The position numbers and the translations under genes are program-made. A stretch of 64,000 bases of DNA from Amycolatopsis antarctica (GTDB lineage Bacteria; Actinomycetota; Actinomycetes; Mycobacteriales; Pseudonocardiaceae), in assembly GCF_002262875.1 (NCBI RefSeq), contig NZ_NKYE01000001.1, positions 496,001-560,000 on the forward strand. The letters are read 5' to 3'. Under the pieces are notes generated by a model. The model saw only the letters and a program-made list of their open reading frames with translations, ran no database searches and was not told where the DNA came from. Positions 17,284-26,103 of this stretch are shown piece by piece (within the stretch, counting starts at the first letter, position 1; every line of letters starts with the position of its first letter).

Positions 17284-17391
17284 CGCGATTCGCCGACATA
17301 TTGCGCGCGAGTGGGCCGCCATGTGGGTGTCACCGCCGCAATATGTCGACGAATTGCGCCTGCCACCGCCGCAATATGTCGACGAATTGCG
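17284..17391. repeat. Three copies of a 22-bp imperfect palindrome upstream of the symporter
   Basis: Copies lie at 17284-17305, 17337-17358 and 17370-17391. The last two are identical and share flanks (28 bp CACCGCCG onward); the first is the same element in opposite orientation with two changes. Each is itself an imperfect palindrome: CGCAAT and ATTGCG arms around a GTCGAC core. Start-to-start spacings are 53 and 33 bp, near whole helical turns. They lie 124-231 bp upstream of the symporter start and downstream of the maf stop, so an operator array is one reading; a dispersed palindromic repeat is another. Confidence 0.6.
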
Positions 17392-17413
17392 GTCGGTTCC
17401 GCTCCGGGGCGGG

Positions 17414-18031
17414 TCAGCGCCAGAGGTCGGTCACCCGGACGCCGACCTCGGCGAGTAGTCGCCGGGTCAGCGGCAGGCTGATGCCGACCACGCTGGACGG
17501 ATCCCCGTCGACCCCCTCGACGAACCAGCCGCCCAGCCCGTCCAGGGTGAACGCCCCGGCGACGGCCAGCGGCTCGCCGGTGCCGACGTAGGCCGCCAGC
17601 TCCTCGGGATCGGGCTCGGCGAAGCGCACCGTGGTGGACCGGCTGCCCTCGGCGGCCGCGACGCGGGTGGCACCGTCGACCCGCAGCACGGCGTGCCCGG
17701 TCAGCAGCTCGCCCGTCCCGCCCGCCATGCCCGCCCAGCGCTCGGCGGCGACCTCGGCGGACTCCGGCTTGCCGACCAGCTCGCCGCCGATCGACAGCAT
17801 CGAGTCGCAGCCCACCACGACGGCGTCGCCGTGCGTGGCGGTGAGCGTGGCCGCGACGGCCTCGGCCTTCGCCCTTGCCAGCGCGAGCACGTACTCGGCG
17901 GGGGTGGGATCGGTCAGCGCGGCGGCCACGGCGTCCTCGTCGACGCCGGAGACGAGGACGCTCGGATCGATACCCGCCGCCCGGAGCACGGCGAGACGGG
18001 CGGGTGAGGCGGAAGCGAGGACGAGGCGCAC
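17414..18031 (-). CDS. maf: Maf-type nucleoside triphosphate pyrophosphatase
   Basis: A 205-residue protein of the Maf/HAM1-like family that hydrolyses dTTP/UTP or modified nucleotides to monophosphates, guarding nucleic acids. It starts RLVLASASPARLAVLRAAG, the diagnostic SxSPxR motif, followed by SGVDEDAV and VGCDSMLSIGGELVGKP with the metal-binding residues. GTG at 18029-18031 fits the known family start although no strong ribosome-binding site is seen; the longer frame upstream is arginine-rich and unlike the family. It is downstream of accD5-accE in the same direction, as in mycobacteria. Confidence 0.92.
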   Translation of the reverse strand: MRLVLASASPARLAVLRAAGIDPSVLVSGVDEDAVAAALTDPTPAEYVLALARAKAEAVAATLTATHGDAVVVGCDSMLSIGGELVGKPESAEVAAERWAGMAGGTGELLTGHAVLRVDGATRVAAAEGSRSTTVRFAEPDPEELAAYVGTGEPLAVAGAFTLDGLGGWFVEGVDGDPSSVVGISLPLTRRLLAEVGVRVTDLWR

Positions 18032-18135
18032 GGCGGCGAGCGTAACCGGGACGCGGCCGCCACCCCGAGCACCCCGTCGCCTCCACTGTGGACCGCCGGC
18101 GTGGACGCGAGCCGGTCGCCGGATGGACCGCGGTG

Positions 18136-18372
18136 TCAGTGCGGCAGTCCCGAGGCGCGCCAGGCGCCGGGGCCGGGGCGGGGAAGGTGCCGCAACGCCG
18201 CCGCCCGGTCCGCCCACGCCGATCGCCGCACCGGTCCGCCGCCGCCCGGAACCGGCGACGCCGCGGCCAGCACGGCGGTCAGCGCGGCCAGTTCCGCATC
18301 GTCCGGGTCGCCGCGCACGACGCGCAGCAGCGGCCGCGCGGCTTCCTCGGCGGTGCCCTCGTGCTCGCTCAT
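18136..18372 (-). CDS. accE: Acyl-CoA carboxylase epsilon subunit
   Basis: A 78-residue protein with the epsilon-subunit signature LRVVRGDPDDAELAALTAVL near its middle and little else conserved. In Actinobacteria the epsilon subunit binds the beta subunit and stimulates the AccA-AccD holoenzyme. The ATG at 18370-18372 is 43 bases after the accD5 stop, the canonical accD5-accE arrangement. The C-terminal half is basic and poorly conserved, as is normal for this small subunit. Confidence 0.85.
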   Translation of the reverse strand: MSEHEGTAEEAARPLLRVVRGDPDDAELAALTAVLAAASPVPGGGGPVRRSAWADRAAALRHLPRPGPGAWRASGLPH

Positions 18373-18415
18373 CTCGGTCCTCCCGGCGGCCTCAGGGGTG
18401 TCACAGGGTCAGGGG

Positions 18416-20059
18416 TCACAGCGGAATGTTGCCGTGCTTCTTCGGCGGCAGCGTCTCGCGCTTGTCCCGCAGCAGCCGCAACGACCGTGCCACGTACCCG
18501 CGGGTGAACGAGGGCGGGATGACCGAGTCGACGTAACCGCGTTCGGCGGCTACGTACGGGTTGCACAGCGTGTCCTCGTACTCCTGGATGAGCTGTCCGC
18601 GCAGGCCGTCGACGTCGCCGCCGTCCTTGTCGGCCTCGTCCTTCAACGTCTTGCGGTGCACGATGTTCGCCGCGCCCTGTGCGCCCATCACGGCGATCTG
18701 CGCGGTCGGCCAGGCCAGGTTGACGTCCGCGCCGAGGTGCTTGGACCCCATCACGTCGTACGCCCCGCCGTAGGCCTTGCGGGTGATCACCGTGACCAGC
18801 GGGACGGTCGCCTCGGCGTAGGCGTAGATCAGTTTCGCGCCGCGCCGGATGATGCCGTTCCACTCCTGGTCGGTGCCCGGCAGGAAACCCGGGACGTCGA
18901 CGAAGGTCAGCACCGGCACGTTGAACGCGTCGCAGGTACGGACGAAGCGGGCGGCCTTCTCCGAGGCGTCGATGTCCAGGCAGCCGGCGAACTGCGTCGG
19001 CTGGTTCGCCACGATGCCGACGCTGTGGCCCTCGATCCGGCCGAAGCCGACCACGATGTTCGGCGCGAACAGTTCGTGCACTTCGAGGAACTCGCCCTCG
19101 TCGAGTACCCGGGTGATCACCTCGTGGATGTCGTACGGCGTGTTCGGCGAGTCCGGGATGAGCGTGTCCAGCTCGCGGTCGTCCTCGGTGAGGTCGTCGG
19201 CGACGGACTCGCCCTCACCGGCCGGCGCGTCGAACACCGGCGTCTCCGACAGGTTGTTGGCGGGCAGGTAGGACAGCAGTTCCTTGACGTAGGAGATCGC
19301 GTCCTCCTCGTCCGAGCCGAGGTAGTGCGCGTTGCCGGACTTGGTGTTGTGCGTGCGGCCGCCACCGAGGTCCTCGAAGGTGACCTCCTCACCGGTGACG
19401 GTCTTGATCACGTCCGGGCCGGTGATGAACATGTGCGAGGTCTGATCGACCATCACCACGAAGTCGGTCAGCGCGGGCGAGTAGACGTGCCCGCCCGCGT
19501 TCGCGCCCATGATCAGCGAAATCTGCGGGACGACGCCCGAGGCGCGGACGTTGCGGGTGAAGATCTCGCCGTACAGGCCGAGCGAGACCACGCCCTCCTG
19601 GATGCGCGCGCCGCCGCCCTCGTTGATGCCGACGATCGGGCGGCCGGTCCTGATCGCCAGGTCCATCACCTTGACGATCTTCTCGCCGTACACCTCGCCG
19701 AGTGATCCGCCGAAGACGGTGACGTCCTGGCTGAACACGCACACCGGGCGGCCGTCGATCGTGCCGTAGCCGGTGACCACGCCGTCGCCGTAGGGCCGGT
19801 TCTTCTCCTGGCCGAAGTTCGTCGAACGGTGCCTGGCCAGCTCGTCGAGCTCGACGAAGGAGCCGGGGTCGAGCAGCATGTCGATGCGTTCCCGCGCCGT
19901 CTGCTTGCCCTTGGCGTGCTGACGTTCCACGGCCCGCTCGGAACCGGCGTGCACGGCCTCCTCGTTGCGCCGGTACAGATCGGCGAGCTTCCCGGCGGTC
20001 GTGTGGATGTCGGGCGTCTCGTCCGACGTCGCGCCGATCGGCTCCGTCGCAGAACTCAT
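18416..20059 (-). CDS. accD5: Acyl-CoA (propionyl-CoA) carboxylase beta subunit
   Basis: A 547-residue carboxyltransferase that moves carboxyl from biotin to propionyl- or acetyl-CoA, making methylmalonyl- or malonyl-CoA. Crotonase-fold halves are evident: [20 protein letters not shown] in the N-domain oxyanion region and [18 protein letters not shown] in the C-domain. The length is that of AccD5/PccB. ATG at 20057-20059 is chosen because GAGGA lies eight bases upstream; an earlier in-frame start at 20119 has no such site. It is followed by accE, with birA divergent and accA3 nearby, so the whole biotin-dependent pathway is clustered. Confidence 0.95.
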   Translation of the reverse strand: MSSATEPIGATSDETPDIHTTAGKLADLYRRNEEAVHAGSERAVERQHAKGKQTARERIDMLLDPGSFVELDELARHRSTNFGQEKNRPYGDGVVTGYGTIDGRPVCVFSQDVTVFGGSLGEVYGEKIVKVMDLAIRTGRPIVGINEGGGARIQEGVVSLGLYGEIFTRNVRASGVVPQISLIMGANAGGHVYSPALTDFVVMVDQTSHMFITGPDVIKTVTGEEVTFEDLGGGRTHNTKSGNAHYLGSDEEDAISYVKELLSYLPANNLSETPVFDAPAGEGESVADDLTEDDRELDTLIPDSPNTPYDIHEVITRVLDEGEFLEVHELFAPNIVVGFGRIEGHSVGIVANQPTQFAGCLDIDASEKAARFVRTCDAFNVPVLTFVDVPGFLPGTDQEWNGIIRRGAKLIYAYAEATVPLVTVITRKAYGGAYDVMGSKHLGADVNLAWPTAQIAVMGAQGAANIVHRKTLKDEADKDGGDVDGLRGQLIQEYEDTLCNPYVAAERGYVDSVIPPSFTRGYVARSLRLLRDKRETLPPKKHGNIPL

Positions 20060-20214
20060 GCACGTCCTCGCTTCGTTCCGGCTCGTTTCGTTCCGGCGGC
20101 GCCTGGCTCCGTTCGCCACCGCTCCTGGCTGGGCAGCTTAACCACCGCGGGCCCGGTGCGCGTGTGGCGTCGGCAACGTCACCGCCACCCGCCGGAGGGT
20201 CCGGCGGGGCGTCC

Positions 20215-20226
20215 TAAGCTGGCCGG
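20215..20226 (+). promoter_or_regulatory. Candidate -10 hexamer for a leaderless birA transcript
   Basis: TAAGCT (20215-20220) fits the actinobacterial TANNNT -10 element and is followed by only six bases before the birA GTG. Transcription would then start at or next to the start codon. No Shine-Dalgarno sequence precedes the GTG, which agrees with a leaderless message. Confidence 0.4.
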
Positions 20227-21057
20227 GTGACTTCCCCGAAACCGCTGGACGCGGGCTCGTTGCGCGGTGAGCTGCTGGCCCCGGTCGGGCCGTACGCCGC
20301 GCTCGACGTCGTCGCCAGCACCGGTTCCACCAACGCCGACCTGCGCGCCGCCGTCGCCGAGGGCGCGGCCGACCGGACGGTGCTGCTGGCCGAGGAGCAG
20401 ACGGCCGGGGTGGGCAGGCGTTCCCGCGACTGGCACTCGCCGAAGGGGGCGGGCATCTACGTCAGCGTGCTGCTCCGTCCGCACGGCGTGCCCTTCTCCG
20501 CGCTCGGTTCGCTGGCCATCGTCGCCGGGCTGGCCCTGATGGACGTCACCGGGGCCATCGGCGTGGACGCCGCGCTCAAGTGGCCCAACGACGTGCTCGC
20601 GGGACCCGATCGGGCGAAATGCGCGGGGATCCTGGCGGAGGCGGCCTCCTCGGACGAGGCGGCCGTGGTGCTGGGTATCGGGCTGAACGTGGCGCGCCCG
20701 CGCGTACCGGTGCCCGCCGGCGCGGGCGGCCTGCCCGCGACCTCGCTGGCCGAACTCGGCGCCCGCACCACCGACCGGACCGAGATCGCGATGCTGCTGC
20801 TGGCCGCGTTCGCCGACCGGGAGAGCCACTGGCGCGACGCGGGCGGTGACCTCACCGAGTCGGGGCAACTCGCCGACTTCCGCGCGCACTGCGCGACGAT
20901 CGGGCAGACGGTCAAGGTGCTGCTGCCGGACGGCCGGACCGCGGGCGGTGTCGCCGCCGACATCGACGAGGGCGGTCACCTGCTGCTCGACCAGGGACAC
21001 GGCGGCAGGCGGACGATCTTCGCGGGCGACGTCGTGCACCTGCGCCCGGCGACCTGA
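20227..21057 (+). CDS. birA: Biotin--[acetyl-CoA-carboxylase] ligase
   Basis: A 276-residue monofunctional (no helix-turn-helix) biotin protein ligase that attaches biotin to the AccA carrier lysine using ATP. The signature order is STGSTNADLRAAVAEGA, then EEQTAGVGRRSRDWHSPKG for biotinyl-AMP binding, LKWPNDVL for ATP/biotin and an SH3-like C-terminal domain with DINEGGHL-type spacing (DIDEGGHLLL). It is divergent from accD5, whose partner AccA3 is its target. The probable leaderless start is described separately. Confidence 0.93.
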   Translation: MTSPKPLDAGSLRGELLAPVGPYAALDVVASTGSTNADLRAAVAEGAADRTVLLAEEQTAGVGRRSRDWHSPKGAGIYVSVLLRPHGVPFSALGSLAIVAGLALMDVTGAIGVDAALKWPNDVLAGPDRAKCAGILAEAASSDEAAVVLGIGLNVARPRVPVPAGAGGLPATSLAELGARTTDRTEIAMLLLAAFADRESHWRDAGGDLTESGQLADFRAHCATIGQTVKVLLPDGRTAGGVAADIDEGGHLLLDQGHGGRRTIFAGDVVHLRPAT

Positions 21058-21175
21058 GACAGCCGTACCGGACGGCACGCCGGGCTCGGTACCGATTGCC
21101 GTGTCAGCGTCCCCGCCGGCCCCGTTCGCCGGTACGGTGAGCGGACCAGCGGGGTCGAGTGAGGGAGCGGTAGCA

Positions 21176-21802
21176 GTGGCGTATCCGGAGGACCTGCTCA
21201 GCGAGGGTGAGTACGTCGTCGTTCACAAGCATCCGCACTTCAAGATGCTGGTCGTACCGATCGTGATCCTCCTGGTGACCCTCGGACTCGGCATCTGGCT
21301 GGGCATCCTGGCGCAGGACGTCGCGCCGCCGTGGGACCTGGTGTCGCTGATCGCGATCGGCGTGGTCGGCCTGGTGCTGATCATCTGGCTGTTCATCGTG
21401 CCGTTCATGCGCTGGCGCACCACGCACTTCATCGTCACCAGTGACCGGGTGATCGCCCGTGAGGGCGTCATCAAGCGCACCGGTATCGACATCCCGATGT
21501 CGCGCATCAACAGCGTCCAGTTCGAGCACGGGCTGCTCGACCGGGTCTTCGGCTGCGGCACGCTGCTGATCGAGTCGGCTTCCGACGAACCGCTCAAGTT
21601 CGACGACATCCCCAAGGTGGAGCAGGTGCACACGCACATCTACCGCGAGGTCAACGACAACCCGTACGACGACTACGCCGCCCAGCAGCACCAGGCGCAC
21701 GGGCAGCAGTACGGACAGCAGTACGGACAGCCGCCGCAGGGCCAGCTGTACCCGCCGCAGGGCCCGCCGCCGGCCCGCCAGCCGCGCGGGCGGCGGCGCT
21801 GA
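21176..21802 (+). CDS. PH-domain (bPH2-type) membrane protein
   Basis: A 208-residue protein with two transmembrane helices (about residues 22-43 and 55-77) after a short cytoplasmic start (LLSEGEYVVVHKHPHFKML). A bacterial PH domain follows: TTHFIVTSDRVIAREGVI, then RINSVQFEHGLLDRVFGCG. The tail is a Gln/Pro-rich low-complexity region with tandem QQYG repeats. GTG at 21176 follows GAGGGAG. Mycobacterial Rv3278c has the same position next to birA, so this is the syntenic homologue; its role is not established. Confidence 0.9.
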   Translation: MAYPEDLLSEGEYVVVHKHPHFKMLVVPIVILLVTLGLGIWLGILAQDVAPPWDLVSLIAIGVVGLVLIIWLFIVPFMRWRTTHFIVTSDRVIAREGVIKRTGIDIPMSRINSVQFEHGLLDRVFGCGTLLIESASDEPLKFDDIPKVEQVHTHIYREVNDNPYDDYAAQQHQAHGQQYGQQYGQPPQGQLYPPQGPPPARQPRGRRR

Positions 21803-21807
21803 ACCCG

Positions 21808-22749
21808 GTGGGCGTGCGAGAACTCGGCCTGCCCGCGCGGGCGGCCTCGGCCGGGCTGCCGGAGCGGGTGACGATCTGGGAGGTCGGCCCGCGCGACGGC
21901 CTGCAGAACGAGAAGGCCGTCGTGCCGCTCGAGGTCAAGCTGGAGTTCCTGGACCGGCTGGCCGGGGCCGGACTGACCACGCTGGAGGCGACCAGCTTCG
22001 TGCACCCGAAATGGGTGCCACAGCTCGCCGACGCCGCGGATCTCCTCGCCGGGCTCGTACCGCGCGACGGCGTCCGCTATCCGGTCCTGGTGCCGAACGC
22101 GCGCGGTCTCGACCGGGCGCTGGAGTCCGGTGTCGGGGACATCGCCGTCTTCGCCAGCGCCACGGAATCCTTCGCCCGGCGCAATCTCAACTCGACCGTC
22201 GACGAGCAGTTCGCCATGTTCGAACCGGTGGTGACGCGGGCGCGTGCCGCCGGGATGCGGGTGCGCGGCTACCTGTCGATGTGTTTCGGCGACACCTGGG
22301 AGGGGCCGGTCCCGGTCGAGCAGGTCGCCGCCGTGGGCAGGCGGCTGTTCGAGCTCGGCTGTGAGCAGCTCTCCCTCGGCGACACCATCGGCGTGGCCAC
22401 GCCCGGCCAGGTGGAGGAGCTGATCGACGCCTACGCCGCCGCCGGCATCGGGGTGGACGCGCTGGCCGTGCACTTCCACGACACCTACGGGCAGGCCCTG
22501 TCCAACACGCTCGCCGCACTCCGCCGTGGCGTGTCCACTGTGGACTCCTCGGCCGGTGGACTCGGCGGCTGCCCGTACGCCGGGTCGGCCACCGGCAACC
22601 TCGCCACCGAGGACCTGGTCTGGATGCTCGACGGGCTCGGCATCGCCCACGGCGCCGATCTGGACGCGCTGGTGGCCACCAGCGTCTGGATGGCGGGCAA
22701 GCTGGGCAGGCCCAGTCAGTCGCGGGTCGTACAGGCGCTCTCCGGCTGA
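21808..22749 (+). CDS. Hydroxymethylglutaryl-CoA lyase
   Basis: A 313-residue TIM-barrel enzyme that cleaves 3-hydroxy-3-methylglutaryl-CoA to acetyl-CoA and acetoacetate in leucine degradation. VTIWEVGPRDGLQNEK is the metal-binding N-terminal motif, SVFHP-like TSFVHPKWVPQ follows, and GGLGGCPYAGSATGN carries the catalytic cysteine of the signature. HFHDTYGQ supplies metal-binding histidines. The GTG start is six bases after the PH gene stop. A position beside acyl-CoA carboxylase genes suggests shared acyl-CoA metabolism. The related isopropylmalate/citramalate synthases lack the GGCPYA signature. Confidence 0.92.
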   Translation: MGVRELGLPARAASAGLPERVTIWEVGPRDGLQNEKAVVPLEVKLEFLDRLAGAGLTTLEATSFVHPKWVPQLADAADLLAGLVPRDGVRYPVLVPNARGLDRALESGVGDIAVFASATESFARRNLNSTVDEQFAMFEPVVTRARAAGMRVRGYLSMCFGDTWEGPVPVEQVAAVGRRLFELGCEQLSLGDTIGVATPGQVEELIDAYAAAGIGVDALAVHFHDTYGQALSNTLAALRRGVSTVDSSAGGLGGCPYAGSATGNLATEDLVWMLDGLGIAHGADLDALVATSVWMAGKLGRPSQSRVVQALSG

Positions 22750-22896
22750 GGTCCGGGCCCGTTCGGTTCCCGCACTGTCCGGGTTCCGACGAAAGGTGGG
22801 TCGTCACCCGGGAGAATGGAACCGGATCGGCTTCCGGACCGTCCAACATGAGACCTGGCATCATGCCCGTGCCGACTAGCAGCGGAGGTGGCCGTG

Positions 22897-23403
22897 GTGG
22901 CCGACCACGTGGCTGACCACCGAGCGCAGGTGGACGAGCTGCTCGCCGACTACCGGCGCAGCCGTGACCAGCTCGCCGAGGTCCACCGGGAACTCGGCGC
23001 CATCAGCGCGTCCGTCGCCAACGCGGACGGCACGGTCACCGCGACGGTCGGCGCGCGCGGCACCCTCACCGGACTGACCATCACCGACGAGGCCTACCAG
23101 CGGTTCCGTCCTGCCGAACTGGCGGCCGAGATCGTCCGGATCGCCGGAGCGGCCACGGTGAAGGCGCTCGCCGGGGCGGGCGAGGTGCTCGCTCCCGCGT
23201 TGCCCGCGGGCACCGACCCGCAGGCCCTGCTGCTCGGGACCGCGGACCTCACCGCCGCCGAGGTCTCCGCCGATGTCCCCGCCGCCGGTCCTCGGCCGCG
23301 TGACGAGGACGTCTCCGCGGACGACTTCGCCGCCCGGGCGGAGGAGGACAGTTTCGAGGACCAGAACTGGGTGACCCGGACGCAGGGACCGGACCCGCGG
23401 TGA
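22897..23403 (+). CDS. YbaB/EbfC-family-like small protein of a type VII effector cassette
   Basis: A 168-residue protein. Residues 10-95 match the YbaB/EbfC pattern: a helical start (LLADYRRSRDQLAEVHREL), then ISASVANADGTVTATVGARG and LTGLTITDEAYQRF, ending in a helix with an acidic Asp/Glu tail. In Pseudonocardiaceae such proteins commonly precede WXG100 and toxin genes. GTG at 22897 lies eight bases after GGAGG (22884-22888); two earlier in-frame GTGs sit too close to it. Its stop overlaps the next start (GTGA). Whether it binds DNA or serves as a secretion partner is not known. Confidence 0.75.
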   Translation: MADHVADHRAQVDELLADYRRSRDQLAEVHRELGAISASVANADGTVTATVGARGTLTGLTITDEAYQRFRPAELAAEIVRIAGAATVKALAGAGEVLAPALPAGTDPQALLLGTADLTAAEVSADVPAAGPRPRDEDVSADDFAARAEEDSFEDQNWVTRTQGPDPR

Positions 23404-23720
23404 GCGGCGGCTTCGAGGTCGACGCGGAACGTCTGGGGGACAAGGCGTCGGAGTTCGGCGGACTCGCCGAGCGGGCCGAGCGGATCACCGCCGCGCTGCG
23501 GACCGCGCTGGCGGGTTCGGGCGCGCCGTGGGGTGACGACACCGTCGGCCGTAGTTTCGCCGCCGTCCACGAGGGTCCCGCAGCGGAGACGGCCGGCCGG
23601 TGCGCCGGTCTCGGGGCAGGTCTGGACGGCCTCGGCGACGCGCTCACCGCCGCCGCGGCGCGCTATGCCGACGGCGATTCCGCGGCCGCCCGGCGGCTCG
23701 GTCCGGACGCCGGGAGCTGA
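23400..23720 (+). CDS. WXG100-like ESX secretion protein
   Basis: A 106-residue helical protein with the profile of a WXG100/ESX substrate: a long helix (LGDKASEFGGLAERAERITA), a central turn holding W-G (GAPWGDDTVGRSF), and a second helix (LGAGLDGLGDALTAAAARY). Family members are secreted as helical-hairpin dimers by type VII systems, often with toxin partners. It overlaps the preceding gene by four bases, and the toxin ATG begins one base after its stop, so the three are almost certainly co-translated. No secretion ATPase gene is in the window. Confidence 0.75.
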   Translation: MSGGFEVDAERLGDKASEFGGLAERAERITAALRTALAGSGAPWGDDTVGRSFAAVHEGPAAETAGRCAGLGAGLDGLGDALTAAAARYADGDSAAARRLGPDAGS

Positions 23721-23721
23721 C

Positions 23722-25818
23722 ATGGGCATCGAGCTGCCCGCCGAGCTGGCGGAGGTCGCCGAGCGCACCGGCGTGTCCTGGCCACGGGCGGACGAGGACG
23801 CGATGCGCGCGCAGGCGACCGCGTGGCGCGAGGCGTCCGGCGGGCTCAGTGCGCTCGCCGGCGAGGCGGATGCTGTTGCGGGGCAAGCTATCGCGGCGAT
23901 GGACGGCCCCGCCGCCGAGGCGGCGCGCACCCGCGCGGCCGCCCTGGTTGACCCGTCCTCGGGGGACCTGAGTGTCGCCGCGCACGACGCGGGCACGGCG
24001 GCCGACCGGCTCGAACACGCGGCCGGGGAGATCGGCGCGGCGAAGGTGGAACTGGTCCGCGGGCTCGTCGACGCCGCGAGGAACCAGGACGCCGCGCGGG
24101 CCGTCGCCGATGCCGGGCACCCGGCGGCGCTGCTGGGGCTGGACACCGCGCTCTCCGGTACCGCGGCGAACCTGGGTGCCGTCAGCGAGGGGCTGGCCGC
24201 CGCGGTCGGGCCCGGTGGCGCGTCCGGCCCGCCCGCGCTGCCCGTCGTCGAGGCCAATCCCGGCACGCACGGCAGCACGGGCCAGTCCGGGCTGATCGGC
24301 GCGGTTACCGGCCTGCCCGCGGCGACCGTCGAAGCCGGGTTGTCCATCGCCGAGGGGGCCGCCGGGGCGCCGTCCACTGTTCTCGGTTCCACCGGTCTTG
24401 GTTCCACTGTGGAGGGTGACGCCGGGATCGTCGAGGCGCCCGGTGTCCCGTCGCTGCCGGGGCAGGCACCCGAGCATCCGATCGGCGACCTCGGGGACGA
24501 AGCGGAAACCGCCGTCCCACCGGGCGGGGCACCGTCTGCTGGGGTGCCCTCCGTTGTGGACCGGGTGCTTCCGGCGGACGGCACGCCGCCGCTCGGGTTC
24601 CCCGTTCCCGCGGCCGCGGATCAGGGCACCGGGCCGATCGCGCTCGGGCCGGCCGGTGCGCCGACGAGTTACCGGGGACTGCTGGCGGGCAACGGTTTCG
24701 ACGACGCGCCCACCCCCGCCGCGGGCGTCCCGCTCAGTCCGTACCCCGGCCAGACCACGGCGGCCGGTTTCTCCGACGCTCCGGCGCCCGGCGCGGCACC
24801 GGCCGTCCCGCCCGCGGCGAACCCTGTTGCGGGGCAAGGGTTGCCGGGTTCCCCGGTGGCGCAGGCGCCCTTCGCGCAGGCCCCGGTGGCGCAGGCGCCG
24901 TTCGGTCAGGCACCGTTCGGCTCGGCCCCGCCCGCTCCTCCCGGCAGCCCGGCCGTTCCCGCCCCCGGCGGCGGGCACGGCGGAGGCGCCGGGGGCGGGC
25001 CCGGTGGGCCACCCCCGCCGCGGCAGCACGGGGCCGCGCCGCGCTGGTCGCCCTACCTGGACGCCGGACCGAACGTCCCCGCGCCGCCGCCGCAGCCCGC
25101 ACGGCAGGAACGGGCCGGGGCCGTGGCGCTGTTCCTGGTGCACATGTTCCCGATCGGCCACATGCCGGTCGCCGCGGACCGCCCGGTGCGCCAGCTCCCG
25201 CCACCGGCCGAGGAGATCGACTTCGCCGCCGGACTGCGCTTCCCGCCGCACGACCATCCCGCCTCGGCATCGATCGATCCTGGCGCCGCCCTCGCCGCCA
25301 TCGTCGCCGGGGTACGGCAGCCGCCGCCTCCGCCCGCGGCGGTGCTGCCCCGGCCGCCCGCCGAACTCGCGCAGGGACACGATCCGCTGGGCGGCATGCA
25401 CGAACGCGACTGGGAACGCCGCTACCTCGTCCGGTCGGCGGCCGGGCGGCAGGAGTACGCGTGGCCGCCCGGCGAGCTGTATCCGGAGGGCGGCCAGGAG
25501 GCGGGTGAGCCGGTGCTGCTCACCGAAGGGACTCCGCTGGACCGGTTCGGCGACGCGGGCGGGCGGGTGTTCGCCGCCGCGGGCACCCCGTTCGCGCTGC
25601 GCGCCCTGCCGTCCACGCACCTGGACTCCGGCTACCGCCGGTACCGCGTGCTGCGGGAGCTGCCGATGTGGCGATCCGTCTCGGCGGGCTGGTTCGCGCA
25701 GCCCGGCGGTGGCCTCCGTTATCGCGCGATCTATTCGGCGGCGGAGCTGGTGAATCTCGGCTACCTGGCCGACACGACGTTCCGGCAACTCGACCGGCAG
25801 GAGGCCGACGCAGGATGA
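23722..25818 (+). CDS. Type VII-type polymorphic toxin with C-terminal TNT (NAD+ glycohydrolase) domain
   Basis: A 698-residue protein. The N-terminal 200 residues are alpha-helical and Ala-rich (WXG/LXG-like, with VSWPRADEDAMRAQATAWRE). A long Pro/Gly/Ala linker follows (about 220-540). The C-terminal 140 residues match the tuberculosis necrotizing toxin fold: YAWPPGELYPEGG, LDRFGDAGGRVFAAAGTPF, LRALPS, YRRYRVLRELPMW and WFAQPGGG. TNT domains hydrolyse NAD+. The probable NAD-binding arginines R608 and R627 are present and 19 residues apart, as I recall for fungal TNT NADases. The position usually holding the catalytic glutamine (GGGxQY) reads R666 (GGGLRY). The ATG follows the WXG stop by one base; the stop overlaps the putative immunity gene. 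Confidence 0.86.
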   Translation: MGIELPAELAEVAERTGVSWPRADEDAMRAQATAWREASGGLSALAGEADAVAGQAIAAMDGPAAEAARTRAAALVDPSSGDLSVAAHDAGTAADRLEHAAGEIGAAKVELVRGLVDAARNQDAARAVADAGHPAALLGLDTALSGTAANLGAVSEGLAAAVGPGGASGPPALPVVEANPGTHGSTGQSGLIGAVTGLPAATVEAGLSIAEGAAGAPSTVLGSTGLGSTVEGDAGIVEAPGVPSLPGQAPEHPIGDLGDEAETAVPPGGAPSAGVPSVVDRVLPADGTPPLGFPVPAAADQGTGPIALGPAGAPTSYRGLLAGNGFDDAPTPAAGVPLSPYPGQTTAAGFSDAPAPGAAPAVPPAANPVAGQGLPGSPVAQAPFAQAPVAQAPFGQAPFGSAPPAPPGSPAVPAPGGGHGGGAGGGPGGPPPPRQHGAAPRWSPYLDAGPNVPAPPPQPARQERAGAVALFLVHMFPIGHMPVAADRPVRQLPPPAEEIDFAAGLRFPPHDHPASASIDPGAALAAIVAGVRQPPPPPAAVLPRPPAELAQGHDPLGGMHERDWERRYLVRSAAGRQEYAWPPGELYPEGGQEAGEPVLLTEGTPLDRFGDAGGRVFAAAGTPFALRALPSTHLDSGYRRYRVLRELPMWRSVSAGWFAQPGGGLRYRAIYSAAELVNLGYLADTTFRQLDRQEADAG

Positions 25819-26087
25819 ACACCGAGTCGATCGTGCGCTGGCTGGAGGCGCTGGGGGTGCCGCGCGAAGTGGTGTCCGTGGGCGTCGAGGCGGACAACAC
25901 CTGGTGCCTGCTGCGCGTCGACGATCCCGTCGAGGACGGCGGGCCGACGTGGGAGGTCTTCTGGCGGGAACAGGGCAGCCGCTACGACTGGGCGCGCTTC
26001 ACCAACGAGCAGGTGGCCTGCCACTACCTGTTCGGCAGGCTCGCCTGGTCCCAGGTCGCCCGCGGCGCCGTGGGCGTCCTGCCCTGA
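25815..26087 (+). CDS. Small acidic protein, putative immunity factor for the TNT toxin
   Basis: A 90-residue acidic protein of no recognised family (MNTESIVRWLEALGVPREVV, then ADNTWCLLRVDDP and WEVFWREQGSRYDWARF). The ATG overlaps the toxin stop as ATGA (25815-25818), tight coupling typical of toxin-immunity pairs. The M. tuberculosis TNT has a larger immunity factor (IFT), so this would be a different or minimal type. The immunity role rests on position alone. Its stop is followed at once by a C-rich stretch and the 22-bp repeat array B. Confidence 0.7.
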   Translation: MNTESIVRWLEALGVPREVVSVGVEADNTWCLLRVDDPVEDGGPTWEVFWREQGSRYDWARFTNEQVACHYLFGRLAWSQVARGAVGVLP

Positions 26088-26103
26088 CCCACCCCGGAGC
26101 CCG

